A stretch of DNA of 26,722 nt from Polysphondylium violaceum (Eukaryota > Evosea > Eumycetozoa > Dictyosteliales > Dictyosteliaceae), in the NCBI GenBank assembly GCA_000277445.1, contig AJWJ01000317.1, positions 1 through 26,722 on the forward strand. Direction: 5' to 3'. The translations under genes and the position numbers were made by a program. Under the pieces are notes generated by a model that was not told the origin of the DNA, searched no databases, and saw only the letters and a list, made by a program, of their open reading frames with translations. This document shows positions 19,622-26,722 of the stretch, in pieces. Each line of letters begins with the position of its first letter. The first letter of the stretch is position 1.

Positions 19622-20360
19622 TTAAATGACATTAACATTCTTCTTTTTCTTTCCACCTTTGCTGCTTGAACTTGATGTAGTAGTGGTGGTTGTTGTTGTT
19701 GCTTGTTTCTTTTCTTCTTTTCTAGCTGATGTAGCTTGAACAGCTGGTAATAATGAGAGTGGATTAAAAGGTTCTGGTCTATTTGGTTGTGTATTTTTAA
19801 TATGTGCTGCCATTTTAATAAGTAATTTAGTTTCTAAAGTAATTGATGATGAGATGATGTTAGTCTATATTCCTTGAGAGTGATCAAATGTGTGTTTATA
19901 TGTCTAAATGGTTAAGAAAAACAAAGTAATACGGCATCAACGCATTACTATTCTGTACTACGAATATTACTACTACTAGACCACTATTACTTGACTACTA
20001 GGAAAACTTACTATTATCTATATCATTTACATAAGGGGTACCGTTTTCTCTAAGCATATTAATTCTAACTCTTCCTCTTTGGAAGAAATCTTTAGGATAA
20101 CCTTTAGAAGTTTCAATAATAACTTGTAAACCCAACTCTGAAGAAGCTTTAGCCAATTCCTCTAAAGATGGGTTCTTTACAGCATTTTCTTTCGATAACT
20201 TTCTACCATCCTCTCTAGAGAATTCGCTATTTAAGTGTCTTGGATAAACAATAATCCATTTTTTAAATCCTGGGATCTGAGCTGTATTGACAACTTTAAC
20301 ACCTGCGCCTGGTGCTTGTGGTTGTTGTGGTGGTGGTGCATTTCCTCCTTTTTTAGACAT
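19622..20360 (-). CDS. srp19: Signal recognition particle 19 kDa protein
   Basis: Two exons on the minus strand, 20360-20012 and 19833-19622, give 186 residues; the intron (20011-19834) is GTAAGT...TTTAG. Exon 1 carries the SRP19 signature: KKWIIVYPRHLNSEFSREDG, RKLSKENAVKNPSLEELAKA, LGLQVIIETSKGYPKDFF and QRGRVRINMLRENG. Exon 2 continues NKTKLLIKMAAHIKNTQPNR, matching the family's C-terminal helix, then a Thr/Ser and Lys-rich tail (KGGKKKKNVNVI). SRP19 binds the tips of SRP RNA helices 6 and 8 and lets SRP54 join, so it serves co-translational targeting to the ER. It is longer than human SRP19 (144) because of a Pro/Gly-rich N-terminus and the basic tail. It diverges from the first HO-like gene with 502 bases between starts. 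Confidence 0.95.
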
Positions 20361-20862
20361 TTCTATATTTCTCTAATATTAATAGTGATGATCTAATTGC
20401 ACAAATATTGGGTTGAAAAAAAAACAAAAAAAATAAAAAAAATGCAAAAAATTGTAAAAATTTTTTTAGAGGTAAAGATTAATATTCCTACCTCTCACAG
20501 AAGCCCACGAATCCATAAACTTAATCTCGAGTTCATGTGTTGATTATTTCCTTAAAAAATCTAAAATCAAGATATAAATATTAACATAAAGAGCTTTTTT
20601 TTAACTTTACAAATCTCACAAGAAAAATCAGTCAATGAAGTTCATTTTTTCCTTAAATTGTTTCGAACACAAACTAAACGATAAATATTTTCAAACCATT
20701 TCCTATTGGAGATAAATTTTAGTACCAATATGTTCTCTACAAAAATAAAATTCTAAAGGGGGTTTCTATAAAAGCAGGAATTTGGTTTAAAAATTCCAAC
20801 AATCAAACATTTCTTATTAAATATATATATCTAAAAACACTTTTATAGTTTTATATTTCATA
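20361..20862. promoter_or_regulatory. Divergent promoter between srp19 and the first HO-like paralog
   Basis: A runs near 20417-20440 adjoin SRP19. AGAGGTA and TACCTCT (about 20469-20495) form a perfect 7-base inverted repeat around a 13-base loop. TATAAAAG at 20767-20774, 89 bases before the paralog ATG, is a good TATA box and is followed by AT-rich leader. No gene is present. Confidence 0.5.
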
Positions 20863-21540
20863 ATGGAAGGAATCAAACAAATCATCAAACTTGAAAAGAA
20901 AAAAATAGCAACCCGTGAATTCTTTATTAGCACCCTTAAAAGTGAGGATATTCCAGTAGAAAAGCGTTTACATTTCCTCCCTTCAATGGCTTATTTTGCC
21001 ATGGCTTTTAGTGATCTTAACAAGCATGTTTTATCCTATCCTTGTCCAAAAGATAAATATGAAGAAGCCATCAATGCCCATTCAGCTGAAGATTCTACCC
21101 ATTGGCCAATGTTTATTAATGATCTCAAAGTTTTAAACTTGAATACTAATCAAGATCTTACAACAACTTTAATTTACTTGTGGTCTGATGAGGTATCTGA
21201 AAATCGCAAACTATCGTATACTTTGATTCCATTTTTTAAAAACCAACATGCAGTTTTAAGATACATTGCGATAGAAAGTGTGGAAGCTGTTGGCAATGTT
21301 CTTTTCAAGAATTTAAGAAATATTACTTTTAAATTGGATCTTCCCATTCAATATTGTAATGATATTCATTTATCTTTAGAGACTGGTCACTCCATGGCAA
21401 CTAAAGAAGATGTTTTTGATGATGTCGAAATTACAGATGAAATCAAAGAATTTGCTACATCAATGATTGAGTCGATTTTTGAAGCATTTACATTGTGGAT
21501 TGATGAACTTGATAGAAATTTAAAAAAGCTAATTAAATAA
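20863..21540 (+). CDS. Heme-oxygenase-like-fold candidate, paralog A
   Basis: 225 residues, one exon, all-helical in appearance, no signal peptide or membrane segment. Motifs: INAHSAEDSTHWPMFINDL (H73, D77, H80), YIAIESVEAVGNVLF (E138, E141) and DIHLSLETGHSM (H169, E173, H176). The pattern of helices with spaced His/Glu/Asp, and FAMAFSDLNKHVL before the first motif, resembles the heme-oxygenase/TenA-like superfamily, especially iron-containing redox or diiron oxidase-like proteins. I infer a metal-binding enzyme; the substrate is unknown and the family call is not certain. The nearby paralog B at 25976 shares roughly 60% of residues by eye, with near-identical DNA at the C-terminal EDVFDDVEITDEIKE. 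A TATA box lies 89 bases upstream. Confidence 0.75.
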   Translation: MEGIKQIIKLEKKKIATREFFISTLKSEDIPVEKRLHFLPSMAYFAMAFSDLNKHVLSYPCPKDKYEEAINAHSAEDSTHWPMFINDLKVLNLNTNQDLTTTLIYLWSDEVSENRKLSYTLIPFFKNQHAVLRYIAIESVEAVGNVLFKNLRNITFKLDLPIQYCNDIHLSLETGHSMATKEDVFDDVEITDEIKEFATSMIESIFEAFTLWIDELDRNLKKLIK

Positions 21541-22060
21541 AAAATTTGGCTTTTTTGTCTTTAAAGTGATATAAAGAGATATTTAATTTTAATTTTGATT
21601 TTTTGAAAATACCATCAATAATATGAATAATTTAGATAATATGCTCGGTGAATAAAGATTTTATAATTTCGCTTGTGGTGGAAATTAGATGGGCAATTAT
21701 CTTTAAAAGCCTGTGCAAAAAAGTGGAAAGAGTAATCACTTGAGAGGCCTAAGCTTTTCATGTCATAGTATCATTCTGAAAATAACCAATATTCTGAGCT
21801 CTAATATATTCTTGGCAAATGTGTCATTGGAAATAGGTCTAAAGAGATAGTCTAATACTGTTTGATCACCAAACTATAAAAGTCACCTAAAAAATGTCTT
21901 TTGGATGCGGGATGAATTCGGATGATGCAAACATTTTTACTTTGAAAGATATTTATAAAATTTCGTCTATGAAAAAAAAGACGACGAATATACCCATGGA
22001 AGTAAATTTCAAAATAGATATATATGATGGCATCTGTTTTTTATTTAGTATTAAATAAAT
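21541..22060. other. Gap holding a probable decayed gene
   Basis: It lies between paralog A and the convergent LRR gene. The first 80 bases are AT-rich trailer. From about 21620 the composition turns gene-like (less AT), and the plus strand has broken open frames; see the pseudogene entry. Confidence 0.5.
21623..22058 (+). pseudogene. Possible degraded F-box-like gene
   Basis: An ATG at 21623 opens MNNLDNMLGE and stops at 21655. Overlapping frames then read NKDFIISLVVEIRWAIIFKS and, in another frame, KLDGQLSLKACAKKWKE, which resembles the dictyostelid F-box pattern of hydrophobic helix then VCKxW. Several stops and frame changes follow. The last part, 21894-22058, is open for 54 residues (MSFGCGMNSDDANIFTLKDI then YKISSMKKKTTNIPMEVNFK), like the later part of such proteins. 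Base composition is coding-like through the region. It could also be an unrelated short gene or chance; a small intact 54-residue gene is the main alternative. The end lies 3 bases from the LRR stop on the other strand. Confidence 0.35.
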
Positions 22061-24617
22061 TTAAAATAGAGAAACCATGATGATGGCAACAATAAGGGTG
22101 AGAGTGAAGGTGGTGTACAAAGTGGTGGCAGAGTTGGCCTCACCAGTGGTTGAACTGGTAGTAGTTTGTTGTGAGGGAGAGGGGGTGATTCCCGAGGATG
22201 AGCCAGCACCACCAGTAGATGTGGCTGGAGAAGACGAACCTGATCCTGTTGATGAACTACTAGTAGTAGGGTTTGATGAGCTGCTAGATGTTGGTTGATT
22301 GGATGTAGTTTCAGTGGAGGTAGGTTGGCTGGTGCTTGATGTTGAAGTACCTTCAGCAGATGTGGATGAGGTTGATTGACCGGTTGAGGATGACGTACCT
22401 TCAGAGGTAGATTGACCTGTTGATGAAGTGGAAGTACCTTCAGCAGATGTGGATGAGGTTGATTGACCAGTTGATGATGTGGAGGTACCTTCAGCAGATG
22501 TAGACGAACCTGTTGTTGAGGGAATGGTGTTTGGATCGATAGGGTATGGGGATTGTAAAAAGGTAGAGTTAAAAGGAACTTTTTGGGCCCATTTACCGGT
22601 GATATCTAAATCAAGGACAATATTGGGTGTAGTTGTAGTAAAGGTAACACGTATGGTAGTGGCAGCTAATAAATCTGTGTCCCATATAGAAGCGGGGAAT
22701 GTGAAATAGTACCAATTATTATACTTTAATGGCTTAACATATATGCTTCTACTTGTTCCAACTAGCTCCATTGTGATGTAAGTACGAATACCCAGATCGA
22801 CACCAATTATATGGAAGCTACCTTCGCCATTAGATTGTCTGAAAGCAAAGAACCAATCGGTGATCTTTAATGTGGTACAAGGAGGATACTGAGTGGATAC
22901 CATGTCATCTTGGTAATTTGAAAATTGATTGCCCCTGATTTTGTTTCTAATGGTGCCGTCACTGAGGAAACAAGTAAAGCATGATGGTAGGATCCCAGTG
23001 AATTGGTTGTCTTGTAAATTAGAGTCAGTATTGCATATCCAATTGGGAACTGTACCAAAGAATTTATTAGCGCCCAATTGTAAACTTTCACCAGCTCTTG
23101 GGAAATCATTGACGGTAGCGCTCATAGCCCAACCAATTCTATCAGTATTGTATAAAGTAATCTCTGGAAGCTGCATTTGAACTTTAGCTCCATATATATT
23201 ATTATTAAATGTTTTTCTAAGAACATTGAAATCAACTGTAGTTAACGAACCCAAAGAGATTTCACTAAATATTATATTATTATATTAATTATACATTATA
23301 AATTGGTCTCAGTTACAGATAAGTATACTTACAGATTAGTCAAACAAGATGAATTTGTCTTTGCAATAGGATACTCCATTGAACCATCTTCTAAATCAAA
23401 AGTACCTCTTTGAACTCTAAAAAGTACAATATTACTTCCAGTGAGGTCCAATTTTCTAGGGACGACCCAATCAAGTCTATTTGAAATACTAAAATATATA
23501 TACCGATTATCTATTAATATATTATTGGTTTAGATTTGTTATTGTTGTTTTAAAACACTTACAAATTAATTTGGTTTTGGTGAGTGCTCTTAAAATTCTC
23601 TAAAAACAATGGGAATCTAAGTTTAACTCCATTTGTTAAAGGAGCCTCTCTTTCAAACCATCTGGTTTGGTTAAAGTATTGGTTAATATCATTTTGATTT
23701 ATAATAGTACTTCTTTTAAAAAATACCTACACTGATTGAATAGCTGATGGAATTTTATCGATATTGGCAAGATCACCACCTGGGAAATTAGATGTTGGCA
23801 TAATAATACTAATTTAATATTAAAATATTAGTAACAAAATAAGTTGACTATTGGTAGTATTAATACTTTACAGATCACCCATTTGTTTATAAAAGCTTAA
23901 ATCTGGGAATGATGAGGTGTAGAGAGTTAAACCTAGAGTGTTTGTTGTTAATTTTGTTGTTAAATCATTGACCCAATCGACATTTTCGAAATTGCCATTG
24001 GCAGACGAGAAATATTTGAATCTAGAAACCTCTGATAGATAATGAGTGCCTTGGAAATCATTGACTTGTAAATATAATGTATCAAAGTTTGCTTGTGGAT
24101 GAACTTGATTAATTTTACAATTGACACATTTTCTAGGAAAAGATGAGAGTTAGAGTGAGTTGTTGGGTCTATTTTTGTGAGTAAAGGTACTTACAAATAA
24201 GTGCATTTTGGAGCAGCGGTATTTAATTCATATGGGAAAATGTTACCTGCATTTAAATTATTGACTATGAGCATTGTCAATTCTGGAAATGTGAATGCAC
24301 TTGCAGGAACTACAGTTTGTTTGGATGTAGTAAGAGAAAGATAATTTACTCTTTTATCTCCAGTAGGTGGATTTGTGCATTGGACACCAGAGACGGCACA
24401 AGCATTTGCAACTGTTGCTGAAAAACTAATTCCAAGTGTTGAAAAAAGACTTGATAAAGTATTGTCTTGAAAAGATTAAAAAAATTACTATGAGTTTTAA
24501 ATTAAAAATAATTTAGGACATACAATCGGTTTGATCTAAATCAGCAGCATTTGAAAATGAACATAGTGATAATAAAAATATTATTACTGCTACAAAGATT
24601 AAATTTAGTGTTGTCAT
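22061..24617 (-). CDS. Secreted LRR protein with mucin-like stalk and GPI-type C-terminus
   Basis: Seven exons on the minus strand: 24617-24524, 24465-24195, 24132-23872, 23808-23731, 23661-23563, 23488-23333 and 23264-22061, in total 720 residues. The signal peptide is MTTLNLIFVAVIIFLLSLCS. A Cys-bearing cap (NACAVSGVQC) and irregular leucine-rich repeats follow, e.g. IIMPTSNFPGGDLANI and LQLGANKFFGTVPNWI, then NLQDNQFTGILPSC. Residues about 450-560 form a beta-rich domain I do not recognise (WFFAFRQSNGEGSFHIIGVD). A Ser/Thr-rich stalk spans about 566-690 with a 17-residue repeat, and a hydrophobic end (TFTLTLIVAIIMVSLF) fits a GPI signal. It is probably a cell-surface adhesion or recognition protein. 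The exon 4 donor (GT|GTAGGT at 23731) was chosen because the alternatives give stops. Confidence 0.8.
22325..22510. repeat. 51-bp coding minisatellite in the LRR gene stalk
   Basis: Nearly identical units of 51 bases encode STSAEGTSTSSTGQSTS. About three full or partial units are seen, with one shortened copy (SEGTSSSTGQSTS). The translated repeat is rich in Ser and Thr and suits O-linked or phosphoglycosylation typical of dictyostelid surface proteins. Unit number is likely to vary between strains. Confidence 0.75.
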
Positions 24618-25975
24618 ATTGACCAATGTAGATAATAATATTTTTAGAAAAATAACTCTGAGTTTATTGATCTTTCTGTGGGTTCAAAAAATGGAGGAGA
24701 AAAATAATTAAAAAAATAAAAAAAAAAGAAATCGGTTTCTAGCGATGGCAGAGGGGATCAAAGTCAACTGAGCCTCTCTTCATTACTTTAACCCATATTA
24801 AAAATATCTAATTCTCTAAAATTTATAAAAAAATCAACCTTGAACAAAAAAAAAACAATTCAAACGGTTTCGATCACTTTTTTTTTTTTTTTTGTAAATT
24901 TTTTGCAAAAAATTAATTCTGCAGAAATGGCGTTGATTAATTAATGTTCAATGAATGATGCTTTTCATTGAAAGAGAAAAAGAGGCACTCTATCACAGGT
25001 AGTAAAGGCTAAACCTTGAATTTTAGTTTAAGGTAAAAAGGTGAAAAAATTTTCTAATATAATGTAAATGTATTTCTGAGAGATATTGGAACAAAAGTAA
25101 AAAAAAAAAAAAAAAAAAATTTTAAAAACCATAACCATTCATTAACTTATCTCGTTATCTTATTGTCATATAATTCAAATACATATCTCTATTTTACTTT
25201 AAACGGGGAATCATACTAAACACTTTCAAAATGACAAATTTTTCACACACTTTTTTAAGAGAAGAACGAAGTTTTCGTGTTGGAATTTTTAAAGATTTAA
25301 ACACATTGTTGAATAAAGAAGATGTCAAATATAAGGGGATGCACAATAGGATAAGCCTCAGAGTAATAATTTGGTCAAAAAAAAAGTTGTTGAAGAAAAT
25401 TTTTAAGACGAATAGTACTTAGATTTCCTAGGATGTGCCCACACTTTATAACCATATAAATTGAAAATTAGTGCATGCGCATCACTCGACCAAAACTCCC
25501 TCGTTTTCGTTTGAAAAAATAAAAGATCAAAATATAATAATTGGTAAACAAATATTCGTATTTAAATAAACGTAGATTATCTACTTTTTTTCAATTTTTT
25601 TCAATATAAAAGATATTATAAAAAGATATCCTATCATAATTATTGGTTTATTTTTTATGACAGAACGCGCACTATACTTTTATCAGCCCCCCATTCTTTT
25701 CCCTTTGAATCTTTCAAAACTCTTTAATCAAAGCACTACCCCTCTCCCTTTTTAAAGTGAAAAAATTATACACTAACCCCTCTTTTTCCTCAAATCATTA
25801 CCACTCATTGCACCACATCATGGTGGTAAAAAATATTAAAATTATCACTTTCCCACCATTTTATTTTGTTTTTGAAATAATTCAATGTTAAATTAAAAAA
25901 TAATTGTTATATATTTAATCACTATCACTTTTGCAAATATATCATAAAAAATAATTTCCAAATTAAACAACTACA
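24618..25975. promoter_or_regulatory. Divergent intergenic region between the LRR gene and paralog B
   Basis: 1.36 kb with A/T tracts (about 24877-24892 and 25100-25119). One orphan open frame at 25231 is listed separately. TGCATGCGCA (about 25472-25481) is a GC-rich palindromic core in an AT-rich setting. At 25680-25800 C-rich elements recur: CACTACCCCTCT and CACTAACCCCTCT, each followed by T-rich DNA. ATGGTGG (about 25820-25826) and CCACCAT (about 25854-25860) form an inverted pair. These suggest a regulated promoter for paralog B. Confidence 0.4.
25231..25422 (+). CDS. Orphan small ORF, possibly a gene fragment
   Basis: 63 residues starting MTNFSHTFLREERSFRVGIF, then KDLNTLLNKEDVKYKG. I do not recognise it. 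The first 40 or so residues have balanced composition and the ATG has a good AAA context after a C/A leader, which looks gene-like. The end (IIWSKKKLLKKIFKTNST) is Lys-rich and may be non-coding run-on. It does not align to the paralog pair on either side. It may be a small gene, a first exon whose rest is lost, or chance. Confidence 0.25.
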   Translation: MTNFSHTFLREERSFRVGIFKDLNTLLNKEDVKYKGMHNRISLRVIIWSKKKLLKKIFKTNST

Positions 25976-26653
25976 ATGCAAAAGATTAAACAAATTATCA
26001 AAAGTGAAAAGAATAAGTTTGCCAGTCATGAGCTCTTTAATAATATGAAAAATGAAGATTTTCCTGTGGAAAAGCGTTTACTTTTTCTCCCTTCTATAGC
26101 TCCCTTTGCAATGATGTTTAGTGATCTTAACAAGTACATCTTGCCATATAGTAGTCCTAAAGATAAATATGAAGAAGCCATTAATGCTCATGCTGCTGAA
26201 GATGCCAGTCATTGGCCCATGTTTATCAATGATATTCAGGTGTTAAACTTGAACTCTAAACAACGATTCAACTCCACTTTGCAATATCTATGGTCTGATG
26301 AAATTAGGGAAAGTCGTAAAGTATGTTATGAATTGATTCCATTGTTCAGAAAGGATTCTGCCACTCTTAGATACATTACTATCGAGAGTCTGGAAGCTAC
26401 AGGAAGAGTATTTTTTGAAACCCTCTATGTAATTACCAAAAACTTTCATCTCCCTATTCAATACTGTGGTGAAGTCCATTTAGCTCTTGAGAGTGGCTAC
26501 ACAATGGGAGCCCAAGAAGATGTTTTTGATGATGTAGAAATTACAGATGAAATCAAAGAAGAGGCCTTACTCATCATTGATAAAATATTTGATATCTTTA
26601 CTAAATGGATGGATGAAATTGATAGAAATTTAAATGTTATATTATCAAATTAA
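25976..26653 (+). CDS. Heme-oxygenase-like-fold candidate, paralog B
   Basis: 225 residues, one exon, aligned along its whole length with paralog A at 20863. The first His/Asp motif is kept (INAHAAEDASHWPMFINDI; H72, D76, H79), as are YITIESLEATGRVFF (E137, E140) and the His and Glu of EVHLALESGYTM (H168, E172). However, the last His of the A copy is Tyr here (Y175). Both starts share IKQIIK and both carry an identical EDVFDDVEITDEIKE block, so the duplication is clear and both frames are intact. The function is inferred as for paralog A: a helical metal-binding enzyme of unknown substrate. The upstream DNA is unlike that of A (C-rich elements, no clear TATAAAAG), which suggests different regulation. 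Confidence 0.75.
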   Translation: MQKIKQIIKSEKNKFASHELFNNMKNEDFPVEKRLLFLPSIAPFAMMFSDLNKYILPYSSPKDKYEEAINAHAAEDASHWPMFINDIQVLNLNSKQRFNSTLQYLWSDEIRESRKVCYELIPLFRKDSATLRYITIESLEATGRVFFETLYVITKNFHLPIQYCGEVHLALESGYTMGAQEDVFDDVEITDEIKEEALLIIDKIFDIFTKWMDEIDRNLNVILSN

Positions 26654-26722
26654 CTTTTCTCCCACAATTTTTCTTTTTCTATTTCAAAAAATCTATTCCA
26701 AAAAATCTATTTTTATCACAAT

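Noticed and set aside
19622-19813. A separate 63-residue basic gene
   Set aside because: A frame-keeping GTAAGT...TTTAG intron joins it to SRP19, and the joined helix fits that family's C-terminal end.
22077-22709. Val/Glu/Asp-rich plus-strand frames opposite the LRR stalk
   Set aside because: They are reverse-strand readings of the Ser/Thr minisatellite and have no start context.
26661-26668. TCCCACAA resembling the upstream element of dictyostelid small RNA genes
   Set aside because: Eight bases are too little, it sits right at the 3' end of paralog B, and the place where an RNA would start is close to or beyond the window edge.

Overview
The window looks like nuclear DNA of a dictyostelid social amoeba. 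It is very AT-rich, has long A/T homopolymers between genes, and codes long Asn, Gln, Ser and Thr runs. Introns are short (about 58-120 bases), begin GTAAGT/GTATGT-like and end TTTAG/CAG. Among the proteins are a CBM49-type secreted protein and a GPI-type leucine-rich repeat protein, both usual in this group. The species cannot be told from the sequence; conserved domains use less AT-rich codons than I expect for Dictyostelium discoideum.

Layout: (1) a small gene at the left edge, minus strand; (2) a one-exon F-box-like gene (minus, 1270-3039); (3) a five-exon ataxin-3 deubiquitinase (plus, 3276-4458); (4) a mid-SUN (Slp1/SUCO type) ER membrane protein (minus, 4634-7825); (5) an SMP-domain lipid-transfer protein that best fits Mmm1 of the ERMES complex (minus, 8015-9540); (6) a small secreted CBM49 protein (plus, 10299-10981); (7) a TIP41/TIPRL protein (plus, 11219-12163); (8) a disordered acidic protein (plus, 12929-13447); (9) an ASH-RhoGAP protein (plus, 14950-17595) behind a 1.5-kb non-coding leader; (10) an unrecognised protein with about seven membrane segments (minus, 17744-18741); (11) SRP19 (minus, 19622-20360). 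The right end is the accessory part: two paralogous 225-residue proteins with His/Glu/Asp motifs (plus, 20863-21540 and 25976-26653) flank a seven-exon LRR/mucin/GPI protein (minus, 22061-24617), a likely decayed F-box-like gene (about 21623-22058), and an orphan small ORF (25231-25422).

The exon structures were deduced by reading GT-AG boundaries that keep the frame and restore family motifs; each total came out divisible by three. Nothing resembles an operon. Loose themes are the ER membrane (mid-SUN, SMP protein, SRP19) and ubiquitin (F-box-like, ataxin-3), but I read these as chance neighbours. The most interesting points are the duplicated HO-like candidate enzymes with a His-to-Tyr difference, and a GTGTGGG motif family upstream of three different genes. 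I saw no tRNA, rRNA, CRISPR array, transposon or virus-like element.
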